Notes: a model not told the origin generated them from the sequence alone. 64,000 bases of DNA from Hyphomicrobiales bacterium (GCA_900467185.1 UBPA01000002.1:124001-188000); one strand, 5' to 3'; shown: positions 27,679-37,369, numbered from the stretch's first letter. Made by a program: numbers and translations.

Positions 27679-30600
27679 ATGACACTCACACTTGCCCAAC
27701 GTCTCGAGCGCTTCCAGGTGCGCATGGCCGAGCTGGAATTCTGGCGCGTCCGCAAGGGCGCGCAGATCGATGGCTGGCACGTCAACGACACGCCGATCGC
27801 GCTCGGTGACGCCTGGCCGCAGATACAGGGAACGCAGCGCTTTTCAGGCTCCGCTGAGGTGCCCGCCGGCTGGCCCTTGGAGGATACCCGCCTCTACCTC
27901 GACCTCGGCGGCGAAAGCCTGATCACCATCACGTCGAACGATGGCGTCTCGAAGACGGTCGGCCTCGACCCGTATCACCGGGAGTTCGGCGTGCCTGCCG
28001 CCCGGTTCGCGGTGACGTCGGAAACGGTTGCCCGCCTGCCGTTCGGCGAGCCCGTGCGCAAACCACATCTGGAGCGTGCGGACCTCCTCTGGCTCGAGCC
28101 GTCCGTGGACAGGCTCTGGCTGCTCGTGCGCCAGATCGCAGAGGCCGTTACGGTCCTCGAAGGTCACGACGTCGTGCCGCATCTGCTGGATGCCGGAGAA
28201 GACGCGCTGCGCTCTCTGGACTGGCCTTCGGCCACCGCCGATTACGTCTCGCGCACATCCGCCGCGCCGATGCAGCAGAAGATCTGGCAGTTGCCGGACC
28301 TGAAGGCCGAGCCCGACGGTCTGGAAGACCATCATCGCGCTAGCGTCATCGAAGCTTACGATGTGTTGATGGCGCGGCTTGCCGGCCTTCGCGAACGCTT
28401 TCCGCCACAGGGCAAGATCGCGCTCACAGGCCACGCCCATATCGATCTCGCCTGGCTGTGGCCGTATGACGAAACGCGCCGCAAGATCCGCCGGACCTTC
28501 CACACAGCTCTGTCGCTGATGGAGGGATCACAGGATTTCCGATTCAACCAATCGACGGCGCATTATTACGCACAGATTGCGGAGGATGATCCGGACCTTC
28601 TGGAGCGCGTAAAGGAGCAGGTAAAGGCTGGCAAGTGGGAAACCGTCGGCGGCCTCTGGATCGAGCCGGACACCAACATGCCCACCGGCGAAAGCCTGTC
28701 GCGTCAGGTGCTTTACGGCCAGCGCTACTTCGAAAAGACGTTCGGCCTGCGCCACACCGTCTGCTGGCTGCCGGACTGCTTCGGCTTTACCGGCGCGCTG
28801 CCGCAGATCCTGCGACAGGGCGGCATGACCAGCTTCTTCACGATCAAGGTCAACTGGTCGGAGACGAACCGCTTTCCGGCGGACCTCTTCTGGTGGGAAG
28901 GCATCGACGGCAGCCGCGTGCTGGCGCATACCTTCGACAACCCGATGCAGGGCTATAACGGTTTCGTGCGTCCCGACTGCTTCGTGCCGACCTGGAAGAA
29001 TTTCCGCCAGAAGGACAAGCACGAGACGACGCTTCTCTGCGTCGGGTATGGCGACGGCGGCGGCGGCGTGACGCCGGAAATGGTCATGCGCGAGGAACAG
29101 CTTCGCGTCTTCCCGGCGATCCCGCAGGCGGAATGGACACGCGTCGAGGACTTCTTCGATGGCGCACACGAGACGGCTGAGGAGAAGGCGCTGCATGTCT
29201 GGCAGGGTGAAATCTATCTCGAACTCCACCGTGCTACGCTGACGAGCCAGAGCGCGGTCAAGCGCCTGCATCGCAAGGCCGAACGCACGCTGATCACGGC
29301 GGAAACGGTGGCCGGCCTTGCCCATCTGATGGGGGCGGCGCGTCCGGCCTCCATGGAGCCGACATGGCGCGTCGTCCTCAAGAACGAATTCCACGACATT
29401 CTGCCGGGCTCCTCCATCGCGGAGGTCTATGTCGATGCGGTGCGCGAACTCGACGGCGCGATTGCCGAGGGAACGACCGCGCTCGATCAGGCTATGGCTG
29501 CCCTTGCGGACCGCCTGCCGGCGACGTCCAATGGTGAAAGCGGGGCAGTCCTCGTCGTCAACCCGTCGCTCTCTCCGCGCGCGATCCGGCTTGATCTACC
29601 CGAGGGGCCTGTGTCGGCAGAAGGAACGTTACCGCCGCTTGGCATCACCGTCCTCCCGGCCTCGGCACTCTCCCCGGCACCGGGCCTCACGGTCACCGAG
29701 AACACCCTTGAGAATGCCACCATCAAGGTGACGCTTGCCGAGGACGGATCGATTGCCAGCATCCTCCATAAACCGACGGGCCGCGAGGCTATCGATGGGC
29801 GCGGCAACCGGCTCTATGCCTATACGTCCGACAAGCCGCGTAATTGGGATGCCTGGGATGTCGAGAACGACTACACCGAGAAGGCCGAGGAGATCACCGG
29901 TTTCGATGCGATCGAGATCGTCGAGACGGGTCCTCATCGTGTGGCAATCCGGATTGCGCGCACATGGCGCCACTCCCGCATCGTCCAGACATTGAGCCTC
30001 GGCGCCAATGCGCGTCGTCTCGACATCCACACGGAGATCGACTGGCACGACCGCCGCGTCATGCTGCGCAGCCTCAGCGAACTCGCCGTGAAGAGCAAGC
30101 ATGCGACCTGCGAATGCGCCTATGGTGTGCTCGAACGGCCGACGGGATCCAACACGTCCTGGGACGAGGCCATGTTCGAGGCGCCCGCGCACCGCTTCGT
30201 CGATCTGTCGGAGCCCGACTTCGGCGTGGCTCTTCTCAACGACGCGAAGTATGGCCACAGCATGCGCGGCAGCGTGCTCGGCCTGTCGCTGTTGCGTTCA
30301 CCGATCTACCCGGATCCCATGGCCGACGAAGGCCACCAGGCGTTCACCTATGCGCTCATGCCGCATGCCGGCACATGGTACGAGGGTGGGGTGCGCGAGG
30401 AGGCCGAGGATCTGAACCAGCCACTCGTGGTTCTGCCCGTCACGGATCGCGCCGTTGGTTCCTGGCAACCGCTTGCCCCCAGGGGCATCGACGCGGCAAT
30501 CTCCGGCCTGAAGCCCAGCGAAGATGGCGACGATCTCGTCCTGCGCGTCTTCGAGCCGGCCGGACGCCGCGGAGACTTCTCCCTGACGCTGCCGGACGGT

Positions 30601-30708
30601 TGGACAACGAGTGCACCGGTGACCATCCTCGAAGAGCCGTTGGACGGCGTCGCAGCGACGGGGCTCCTGCCTTTCGAGGTCAAGAGCTGGCGCCTGACGA
30701 GGACCTGA
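27679..30708 (+). CDS. alpha-mannosidase, glycoside hydrolase family 38
   Basis: A zinc-dependent retaining alpha-mannosidase of 1009 residues, the usual bacterial GH38 size and without a signal peptide, so cytoplasmic. The metal-binding motif GHAHIDLAWLWP contains His254 and Asp256. The probable catalytic nucleophile is Asp366 in WLPDCFGF. The C-terminal beta-sandwich half carries the family segments HLYHD-like EFHDILPGSS and SNTSWDEAMFE. I chose the ATG at 27679 over a TTG at 27670. It ends 40 nt before a strong terminator. It should trim mannosides imported by the co-encoded transporter. Confidence 0.95.
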   Translation: MTLTLAQRLERFQVRMAELEFWRVRKGAQIDGWHVNDTPIALGDAWPQIQGTQRFSGSAEVPAGWPLEDTRLYLDLGGESLITITSNDGVSKTVGLDPYHREFGVPAARFAVTSETVARLPFGEPVRKPHLERADLLWLEPSVDRLWLLVRQIAEAVTVLEGHDVVPHLLDAGEDALRSLDWPSATADYVSRTSAAPMQQKIWQLPDLKAEPDGLEDHHRASVIEAYDVLMARLAGLRERFPPQGKIALTGHAHIDLAWLWPYDETRRKIRRTFHTALSLMEGSQDFRFNQSTAHYYAQIAEDDPDLLERVKEQVKAGKWETVGGLWIEPDTNMPTGESLSRQVLYGQRYFEKTFGLRHTVCWLPDCFGFTGALPQILRQGGMTSFFTIKVNWSETNRFPADLFWWEGIDGSRVLAHTFDNPMQGYNGFVRPDCFVPTWKNFRQKDKHETTLLCVGYGDGGGGVTPEMVMREEQLRVFPAIPQAEWTRVEDFFDGAHETAEEKALHVWQGEIYLELHRATLTSQSAVKRLHRKAERTLITAETVAGLAHLMGAARPASMEPTWRVVLKNEFHDILPGSSIAEVYVDAVRELDGAIAEGTTALDQAMAALADRLPATSNGESGAVLVVNPSLSPRAIRLDLPEGPVSAEGTLPPLGITVLPASALSPAPGLTVTENTLENATIKVTLAEDGSIASILHKPTGREAIDGRGNRLYAYTSDKPRNWDAWDVENDYTEKAEEITGFDAIEIVETGPHRVAIRIARTWRHSRIVQTLSLGANARRLDIHTEIDWHDRRVMLRSLSELAVKSKHATCECAYGVLERPTGSNTSWDEAMFEAPAHRFVDLSEPDFGVALLNDAKYGHSMRGSVLGLSLLRSPIYPDPMADEGHQAFTYALMPHAGTWYEGGVREEAEDLNQPLVVLPVTDRAVGSWQPLAPRGIDAAISGLKPSEDGDDLVLRVFEPAGRRGDFSLTLPDGWTTSAPVTILEEPLDGVAATGLLPFEVKSWRLTRT

Positions 30709-30748
30709 TCGTCCGACCCTTCCTCCCCCGGCCACTTTGGCCTACCTT

Positions 30749-30781
30749 GGCCTGCGCATCGTCAGATGTGCAGGCCTTTTT
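30749..30781 (+). terminator. intrinsic terminator after the alpha-mannosidase gene
   Basis: A 12-bp stem with one G-U pair (30749-30760 with 30765-30776, GGCCTGCGCATC/GATGTGCAGGCC) and a GTCA tetraloop is followed directly by TTTTT at 30777-30781. It ends the importer/mannosidase transcript only 39 nt before the GTG start of the ROK gene. Confidence 0.88.
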
Positions 30782-30820
30782 CAACCGGCGCGGCCGGTCC
30801 AAAATGACGGGAGACGTTGC

Positions 30821-32056
30821 GTGACCTTTGCCGGCTCCAACGGCGAACAGGCGGCCGCCCAGAACCGCGCTACCATCCTCAGCGATATCTATCGCGAGGC
30901 CCCGATCTCGCGCACGGAACTCGCGCAGCGCTCGCGGCTGACGAAGCAGACCGTGACCCGCATCGTTGATCGTCTGCTCGACGAAGGCCTTGTCATGGAG
31001 GCGCGCCGGCGACAGGGGCTGCGCGGCCAGCCGGCCATCGAGCTGGAAATCGATCCCGAAGGCGTTTTCTCGATCGGCGCCAATATCGATCGCGACCACC
31101 TGACCGTCGTTGCCGTGGATGCAACCGGCGCCGTCCGCGGGCGCATCCATCACGAGGAACGGTTTATGATGCCGGAGACCTTCGTCACGCTGATGGGGGA
31201 TGCCGTTTCCTCCTTTCTCCGGCGCAAGGTGATCCAGGAGCCACGTCTGGCCGGCATCGGCCTTGCCATCCCCGACTGGCTGGGCGAGGTTCCCGTGATT
31301 GGCCGCCCCGACACCTACGGCCGCTGGAGCGGCTTCGACGTGCGCGGCGCGCTTGCCGGGATCACCAGCCATCCCGTCTTCATCGACAACGACGCCAATG
31401 CCGCGGCCCTCTGCGAGATCGAATACGGCTTCGGAACGGAGATCAGCAGCTTCTTCTACATCTTCGTCAATGCGTGTCTGGGCGGCAGCCTCGTCATCGA
31501 CGGTATGCGCCACAAGGGTGCGAGCGGTCTCGGCGGCGAAATCGGCTGGCTACCGGTCGTGCTCGAGGAGGGACCGGGCGCCGGCAAGACGCAGCCGCTC
31601 GGCGAGATGTTCTCGCTGTTCATCCTCTATGACCACCTGAAGCAGCACGGCATTCATGTTTCGACCCCCGCCGAGTTGGCGGCGCTGACCGGCGCGCCGC
31701 GCAGGATCGTCAGCGCATGGCTGCGGACGATCAGCATCACGCTCGCCGAAGCCATCATCGATATCGGCATGATCGTGGATCCAGACGGCGTTCTGATCGG
31801 GGGACGCCTGCCGGTGCGGATGATTGATGAACTGCTGGTGTTCACGCGCGAGGAGATTATCCGCCGCGGTGTCACGCCGCCGTCCCTGCACCGCGCGGCA
31901 GGCTCGGAGGATGCCGCAGCACTTGGGGCAGCGACCATGCCGCTCGCCCACAGACTGTGCCTGCCGACGGCCGAGGCCGCCCAGCGGGAACGCGTGCCTT
32001 TGTCGGCCCGCGATGGCGTCGTCAGCCCGCTCGCGGGAGCAGCAATTCCATCATAG
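30821..32056 (+). CDS. ROK-family transcriptional repressor
   Basis: A 411-residue ROK regulator. The N-terminal winged helix (about 10-75) includes APISRTELAQRSRLTKQTVTRIVDRLL. A sugar-kinase-like sensor domain (about 85-390) includes FIDNDANAAALCE and GASGLGGEIGWLPV. The zinc-binding CxCGxxGC motif of active ROK kinases is absent, as in many repressors. The GTG start at 30821 is supported by GGGAGACG upstream. It lies just past the terminator of the mannosidase operon and probably controls it, responding to mannose or a mannoside (inference). Confidence 0.88.
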   Translation: MTFAGSNGEQAAAQNRATILSDIYREAPISRTELAQRSRLTKQTVTRIVDRLLDEGLVMEARRRQGLRGQPAIELEIDPEGVFSIGANIDRDHLTVVAVDATGAVRGRIHHEERFMMPETFVTLMGDAVSSFLRRKVIQEPRLAGIGLAIPDWLGEVPVIGRPDTYGRWSGFDVRGALAGITSHPVFIDNDANAAALCEIEYGFGTEISSFFYIFVNACLGGSLVIDGMRHKGASGLGGEIGWLPVVLEEGPGAGKTQPLGEMFSLFILYDHLKQHGIHVSTPAELAALTGAPRRIVSAWLRTISITLAEAIIDIGMIVDPDGVLIGGRLPVRMIDELLVFTREEIIRRGVTPPSLHRAAGSEDAAALGAATMPLAHRLCLPTAEAAQRERVPLSARDGVVSPLAGAAIPS

Positions 32057-33104
32057 GCGTCATCGCCGCGCCGACGACGGCACCGTGACCGCCCAGTGTG
32101 ACGCGCCGGATCGGCGGGATCCACGGAGCGGCGACGAAGGTGCTTGCCTGTTCATTGCGTTGTTCCTGCATGCGGACGATGAGACTGTCGAGCACGGGCT
32201 CGGGCAGCGCACCGCCGAGGAGGAGGGCGCCGGGTGACACAAAACCCGCAATCGCGACGACGGCCTCCAGCAGGCGGCTGGCCGCGGTCTCGGTCCAGGC
32301 TGTAAGGGCCGAGGGCCCCGCCTCAAGCGCCCGAAGATAGGCGTTGCGGTTGGCGACATCGGTCAGGCTGGGATGCAGGCGGCCGGGCCGCATCTCGCCG
32401 ATCTGTCCCGCGCGTCCGCTCATGCCGCGAAAGGTCTTGCCGCCGATGAAGAGCCCGGCGCGCACGGTGTCGTCGATCAGCACCACCACAAGCCCGCCTT
32501 CGGGTTCGCCGAGCCCCAGCAGGCGCTCACCGGTCAGGCATGCCTCCGTATCCGGCATCACGAAGGTAGGCCGGCCGGGCAGCAGGTGCCTGATGCTGTT
32601 GCATTGCGGCGTGCATCCCGGCGCAAAGGCGATCCCGACGCCGAGCGGTACGCTGTGATCGCCGGCGCCAAGCAGGGATGAAAGGGCATCCGGAAGACGT
32701 GCTTCGACATCCGCACCGCTGAGCTCCTGCTCGGCAAAGACCGTGCCGTAGAGATCGATCAGCGCCATGTCGAGCTTGTCTGCTGACAGGCTGATTCCCA
32801 AACCCAGTGCGCCTCCCGGTCGCAGCGCGAATTCTGCGGCGTGGTAGCGGGCGCTGCTGGCGCGCTTTCGTTTCAGCACCAAGCCTTGGGCATCGAGCCG
32901 GCTCATGATGCCGGTCACCGCCGGCTCGGTCAGGCCGAGGCGCGCCGAAAGCTCCTGCCGCGTTAGCGGTCCGAAGGTCCTGAGCAGGCTGAGGGCGACC
33001 CGGGAATTATGGTCTGCAATATCGCCCGGGCTCATGCCGGGGCCGGACGCACTCGCCGACGGCGCCTTCGTTTCCGGCCGCGCAAGCCGCGGACCCCGCC
33101 TCAT
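32022..33104 (-). CDS. ROK-family transcriptional repressor
   Basis: A ROK repressor of about 360 residues. The winged helix includes LTRQELSARLGLTEPAVTGIMSRL, and the sensor domain includes GRAGQIGEMRPGRL. It also lacks the CxCGxxGC zinc motif. The start is uncertain: ATG codons at 33146, 33104 and 33035 are all possible, the last directly before the HTH segment SPGDIADHNSR. Its 3' end overlaps the convergent ROK gene by 35 nt. The target is unknown; the mannoside importer or its own promoter is plausible. Confidence 0.82.
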   Translation of the reverse strand: MRRGPRLARPETKAPSASASGPGMSPGDIADHNSRVALSLLRTFGPLTRQELSARLGLTEPAVTGIMSRLDAQGLVLKRKRASSARYHAAEFALRPGGALGLGISLSADKLDMALIDLYGTVFAEQELSGADVEARLPDALSSLLGAGDHSVPLGVGIAFAPGCTPQCNSIRHLLPGRPTFVMPDTEACLTGERLLGLGEPEGGLVVVLIDDTVRAGLFIGGKTFRGMSGRAGQIGEMRPGRLHPSLTDVANRNAYLRALEAGPSALTAWTETAASRLLEAVVAIAGFVSPGALLLGGALPEPVLDSLIVRMQEQRNEQASTFVAAPWIPPIRRVTLGGHGAVVGAAMTPMMELLLPRAG

Positions 33105-33146
33105 GTGCCTTGCCTTTCGCCGGCACGCAAGCATGCGAAGCGACAC

Positions 33147-33409
33147 CGCGATCTCGCCGCGACACCTCTGCCAATCGCCTGGTCGGGCATTTCGTCCATG
33201 TCTCTTTGTGTGTGCCGATATCCGTCCTCTGCGCGCACAGCGCGGAGGACGGTCGAAACGCGAGCGTTTCTGCCGTCACGAACCTGCAACGTTCGGAGCC
33301 GCCCGGCAAGAGATCAGGGTGCTTTTGTCCGGAAATGCGTCCGCAAGCTGGTGCAATCCGCTCCGAAAGAAGAATGACGGCTTAGCCTTTTGTCGCGTAT
33401 GCGACCAGC
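33147..33409. other. intergenic region with inverted repeat GAAACGC-GA-GCGTTTC
   Basis: A 263-nt spacer upstream of the leftward ROK gene and after the PhzF stop, without a credible gene. It holds a 7-bp inverted repeat, GAAACGC at 33255-33261 and GCGTTTC at 33264-33270. This is a candidate regulator-binding site. Confidence 0.4.
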
Positions 33410-34282
33410 CTAGACCCGCAGCACGCCTTTCAGCACCACGACGCCTGTTCCGGAGAGGTCCGGCACCGGCGTCAGCCGGACCTTGAGAATGCTTCGGCGG
33501 CCCATTCTCGTGCCCTGTTCGATCGCCAGTTCATCGGTTTTCAGCGTGCCGGTCGTGGCGAGATAGGCGGCCAGGGGCCCGGCGGCCGTTCCCGTTGCGG
33601 CATCCTCCCACAGGCCGACGGTCGGGTTGAAGAAGCGGGCATAGGCCGTTCCGGTGCCGGCGGGATCGAACGCATAGATATAGCATCCCTCGGCGGCGGT
33701 GTCCTTGAGAACGGCCAGCAATGCGCCGGCGTCCGGTCGCGCCGCGTCGACGGTTTCCGCATTCCGGACACGCACCATCAGATGGGCCGCTCCGGTGTCG
33801 GCAGGGCGGGGCGGCGGCTCCGGGAGAAGATCGCCCTGTTCGAGGCCGAGCGCCGTGGCCAGCGGCCCGACGTCCACCAGCGGCTCCGACAGGCGCAACG
33901 GCCCTTGGCGCATCCATCCGTGGACGCGGCCGCCGATCGACGCCAGCTCGATCGGAAGAACGTCCGGGCCGATTTCCTGGTGAAAGACCCGCCTGGTCGC
34001 CAGCGAACCGAGATCGCCATGCTCGCCGATCCACATCCATGCCCCGAGCGCATTGTGCCCGGCGCCGAAGACCTCCGCACCGCTTGCGGTGAAGGATCGC
34101 AGTTTCCGGTCGGCGCGCGTGCTCTTCAGGATGAAGGTCGTCTCGGCCTGCTGGAATTCGCCGGCGATCCGTCGCATCGTCTCGTCGCTCAGCTCGTCGG
34201 CGCCCTGCACCACGGCGAGCGGGTTGCCCGTCAAGGGCACATCCGCAAAGACATCGATGATGCCAGCGATCAAATCGACCAT
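33410..34282 (-). CDS. PhzF-family isomerase-like protein
   Basis: A 290-residue protein of the phenazine biosynthesis PhzF/diaminopimelate-epimerase-like fold. The N-terminal signature is IDVFADVPLTGNPLAVV (about 8-24) and the glutamate-containing AETTFIL-like QQAETTF segment is near residue 47. The C-terminal half has the second-domain GTAAGPLAAYL segment. Most family members outside phenazine producers have unknown substrates. I chose the ATG at 34282. It lies 81 nt beyond the flavin monooxygenase stop in the same orientation and could be the last gene of the sulfur operon, but this is uncertain. Confidence 0.85.
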   Translation of the reverse strand: MVDLIAGIIDVFADVPLTGNPLAVVQGADELSDETMRRIAGEFQQAETTFILKSTRADRKLRSFTASGAEVFGAGHNALGAWMWIGEHGDLGSLATRRVFHQEIGPDVLPIELASIGGRVHGWMRQGPLRLSEPLVDVGPLATALGLEQGDLLPEPPPRPADTGAAHLMVRVRNAETVDAARPDAGALLAVLKDTAAEGCYIYAFDPAGTGTAYARFFNPTVGLWEDAATGTAAGPLAAYLATTGTLKTDELAIEQGTRMGRRSILKVRLTPVPDLSGTGVVVLKGVLRV

Positions 34283-34362
34283 TTTTCTGCCTTTCCTGAA
34301 TGCGATCGCCTCTTGAGGCGGGGTGACGCTTGGCATCCCTGCGATAGAGAAGATCGAACGGT

Positions 34363-35721
34363 CTATTCCGCGGCTTGCAGTCCTCGATCAAGCCTTGCCG
34401 TCGACTGTCTCGCCTTGCGAAGGCCGAGGTTCTCGCGCAGCGTGCGGCCTTCGTACTCGGTGCGAAACAGTCCCCGCCTGCGCAGTTCCGGCACGACGAA
34501 TGCGATGAAATCATCAAGCCCGCCAGGCAGCGTCGGCGGCATGATGTTGAAACCGTCCGCGCCGCCTTTGACGAAGCGATCCTCGAGCTGGTCGGCGATG
34601 TCTTCGGCCGTGCCCACCACCTGCCAGTGACCGCGCGCGCCGGCAATACGCTTGGCAAGCTGGTTGATCGTCAGCTTGTCGCGCCGGGCGATCTCGAACA
34701 GCAGGTGCTGGCGACTTTTGCCGCCGTTGGTTTCCGGCAATTCGGGCACCGGGCCGTCGAGCGGATAGGCCGACAGGTCGAAACCGCCGATCATGTCTGA
34801 GAGCAGGCGGATGCCGACGGCCGGATGGATCAGGTCCTGCAGTTCCTCGAATTTCTCCTGCGCCTCCGCACGGCTGCGGCCGACGACGGGGAAGATGCCG
34901 GGCATGACCTTTAGTTCGTCCGGTTCCCGCCCGTATCTGGCCATGCGGCCCTTGAGATCGGCATAGAAGGCCTGGGCCTCGGCCAGCGTGTTTTGCGCGG
35001 TGAAGACCACCTCGGCCGTGCGCGCCGCGAGCTCCTTGCCCGGCTCCGAGGAGCCGGCTTGAACGATGACGGGCTGTCCCTGCGGCGACCGGCGAACATT
35101 GAGCGGACCCGCAACGGAAAAATGAGCGCCGGTGTGGTTGGCGGCGTGGAGTTTGTCCGGATCGTAGAAGATGCCGCTCGCCTTGTCGTGCAGGAAGGCA
35201 TCGTCCTCGAAGCTGTTCCAGAGCGTGACGACGAGGTCGATGAACTCCTCGGCGCGATCATAGCGTTTCGCGTGCAGCAGGTGCGGCGCCGTGCCGTAAT
35301 TGCGCGCCTCGACCTCCAGATTGGAGGTCACGAGGTTCCAGGCCGCGCGGCCCTCGCTCAGCACGTCCAGCGAGGCGAATTTTCGCGCGAGCGTATAGGG
35401 TTCGTTGAAGGTGGTCGAAACGGTCGCCGTCAGGCCGATGCGCTCGGTCACGGCGGCGAGACCGGCAAGCAGGGTGATCGGCTCGAAGAAGGCCGACCGG
35501 GCCGAGCGCGCGCCGGTTTCCGGGTCGAGATCCTTGACCGCCAGATTGTCGTCCAGGAACAGAAGGTCGAATTTCGCCGCCTCGGCCTTGCGGGCGATAT
35601 CGGCATAGGCGCGGAAATTGGAGCCGAGATCGGCGGTGGCGTCCGCGTGCCGCCACGCTGCCACATGGTGGCCGGGCGACATCAAAAAGGCTCCGAGTTT
35701 CAACTGGGGACGGTGTGTCAT
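34363..35721 (-). CDS. LLM-class flavin-dependent monooxygenase (NtaA/SnaA/DszA family)
   Basis: An FMNH2-dependent monooxygenase of 452 residues. The TIM-barrel landmarks match the NtaA/DszA branch: KLGAFLMSPGHH near the start, FDLLFLDDNLAV near residue 52, GRAAWNLVTS near residue 130 and the phosphate-binding QAGSSEPGKELAARTAEVVF near residue 225. Its start overlaps the ABC ATPase stop by 4 nt, so it is encoded with an importer of the sulfonate type. It probably cleaves a C-S or related bond of the imported organosulfur compound. It needs a flavin reductase, and none is encoded nearby. Confidence 0.88.
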   Translation of the reverse strand: MTHRPQLKLGAFLMSPGHHVAAWRHADATADLGSNFRAYADIARKAEAAKFDLLFLDDNLAVKDLDPETGARSARSAFFEPITLLAGLAAVTERIGLTATVSTTFNEPYTLARKFASLDVLSEGRAAWNLVTSNLEVEARNYGTAPHLLHAKRYDRAEEFIDLVVTLWNSFEDDAFLHDKASGIFYDPDKLHAANHTGAHFSVAGPLNVRRSPQGQPVIVQAGSSEPGKELAARTAEVVFTAQNTLAEAQAFYADLKGRMARYGREPDELKVMPGIFPVVGRSRAEAQEKFEELQDLIHPAVGIRLLSDMIGGFDLSAYPLDGPVPELPETNGGKSRQHLLFEIARRDKLTINQLAKRIAGARGHWQVVGTAEDIADQLEDRFVKGGADGFNIMPPTLPGGLDDFIAFVVPELRRRGLFRTEYEGRTLRENLGLRKARQSTARLDRGLQAAE

Positions 35722-36584
35722 GCGTCTTGCCTCTCTTGATGGTCGAGTTTTTCAAACGTTCCGAGCGCGCCTGCGGGTCCCGGTTCCGCGCCGGTGCCGG
35801 CATCGACGCCGAGAAGCCGAAGAACCTCGTCGCGCAGCGCGATGAACGCCCGGCTGGAACGGTCCCGCCGGGCCGCTTCCGGAATGGCGAGCACGGTGGC
35901 GATCCGGCCGGGATGGGGCTGCATCACGACGATCCGGTGGCCGAGATGGACCGCTTCGTCGACATCGTGGGTCACGAGCAGGGCCGTGGTCTTCTCGTGC
36001 TCGACGATCCGCTTCAGTTCGTCCTGCAGCCGGAGGCGCGTCAAAGCATCGAGCGCGCCGAGCGGTTCGTCGAGAAGCAGGAAGCGCGGGCGGTTGACGA
36101 GCGCGCGGGCGATGGCGACGCGCTGGGCCATGCCGCCCGACAGCTGGGCGGGATAGGCATGGGCGAACGAAGTCAGCCCCACGAGCTCGAGATGCTCGCG
36201 CACCGCTGCCTGCTTCTCCGCCCGCGACAGTGGACTGCGCCGGAGTGCGGCCGCGACATTCGCCTCGACGTTGAGCCAGGGCAGCAGCCGGTGATCCTGA
36301 AAGACGATCGAGCGGTCGAGACCCGGCCGTTGGACCCGTGCGCCATCGACGAGAACATCGCCCTGGTAGTCGAGATCGAGGCCGAGGATCAGGCGCAGCA
36401 GGGTGGATTTGCCGCAGCCGGACGCGCCCACGATCGTGACGAATTCGCCGGACCGGACGGACAGGTCGATGTCTTCCAGCACTTTCAGCGTTCGGCCCGC
36501 GACCGTGAAACGCTTGTCGAGCCCGCGGATCTGGAGGGCGGGCGGGGCCGTCTGGAATGCTGATGCATGAGAGATCTGGTTCAT
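35718..36584 (-). CDS. SsuB/TauB-type ABC transporter ATP-binding protein
   Basis: The ATPase of a nitrate/sulfonate/taurine-type importer, 288 residues. It has Walker A GASGCGKST (53-61), the family segment FQDHRLLPWLNV, the signature QLSGGMAQRVAIARA and Walker B FLLLDEPLGALDA. The start at 36584 shares one base with the upstream permease stop (TGATG). It lies in the leftward sulfur-source operon. Confidence 0.94.
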   Translation of the reverse strand: MNQISHASAFQTAPPALQIRGLDKRFTVAGRTLKVLEDIDLSVRSGEFVTIVGASGCGKSTLLRLILGLDLDYQGDVLVDGARVQRPGLDRSIVFQDHRLLPWLNVEANVAAALRRSPLSRAEKQAAVREHLELVGLTSFAHAYPAQLSGGMAQRVAIARALVNRPRFLLLDEPLGALDALTRLRLQDELKRIVEHEKTTALLVTHDVDEAVHLGHRIVVMQPHPGRIATVLAIPEAARRDRSSRAFIALRDEVLRLLGVDAGTGAEPGPAGALGTFEKLDHQERQDA

Positions 36585-37369
36585 CACGTTCGTCTCCTGA
36601 GAATCCAAGTCTCCAGCCATTGGGCGGAGGCGTTGTAGAAAAGACCGATTCCGGCCAGCACGATGATGCCGAGGACCAGGAGGTCCATGTCAAACAGCTG
36701 GCTGGCCTCGTTAAGGCGTCCGCCGATGCCGGGCGTGACGTTGAGGAACAGTTCCGAGCCGAGCGTGGCGAGCCAGGCATAGATCAGGCCGGAATGAAGG
36801 CCGGTGAAGATCGCCGGCAGAGCGCCGGGCAGGGCCACCAGACGGGCGAAATCCAGCCGGCTGAACAGGAGCACGTCGGACAGTTCGCGGTAGGCCGGGG
36901 GAAGCGCGCGCACGCCGCGCCAGGTGTTGATGACGACGGGCTGGAAGGCGGCGACGGCGATGAAGGCGATCTTTCCGGCATCCGCCCCGCCGAACCAGAC
37001 GGACAGGAGCGGCACCCAGGCAAAGAGCGCGATCTGTCGAAAGGCGAGAAGCGTCGGGCCGACGATCCGCTCGGCCGTGCGGGAAAAGCCGAGCACCAGC
37101 CCGAGAGAGAGGCCGGCCGCCGTGCCGAGCGCAAAGCCCGTGAGGTTCCGCCGCAGGCTCTCGGCCAGGTCGTGCGCCAGCGTACCGGCGGTCAGTTCCG
37201 TTCCGGCCCGGGTGGCGACCGCAAGCGGCGAGGGCAGAAAGCGCGGATCGACCCATGCGAACCGCGACGCCGCCAGCCAAAGAAGGAAAAGGGCGCCGAA
37301 GGCGGCGGCAGGACGCCAATGCCGCGACACGAGGGTGAGGCGCTGCAGCGGCAAGGTCTCAGTGCTCAC
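36584..37369 (-). CDS. SsuC-type ABC transporter permease
   Basis: An inner-membrane permease of 261 residues with about six helices. The conserved loop is YRELSDVLLFSRLDFARLVALPGALPAIFTGLH in shortened form (about residues 145-175). A GTG start at 37369 is preferred because the frame further upstream is antisense-like and would overlap the other permease by 68 nt. As chosen it overlaps that permease by 11 nt. Confidence 0.88.
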   Translation of the reverse strand: MSTETLPLQRLTLVSRHWRPAAAFGALFLLWLAASRFAWVDPRFLPSPLAVATRAGTELTAGTLAHDLAESLRRNLTGFALGTAAGLSLGLVLGFSRTAERIVGPTLLAFRQIALFAWVPLLSVWFGGADAGKIAFIAVAAFQPVVINTWRGVRALPPAYRELSDVLLFSRLDFARLVALPGALPAIFTGLHSGLIYAWLATLGSELFLNVTPGIGGRLNEASQLFDMDLLVLGIIVLAGIGLFYNASAQWLETWILRRRT

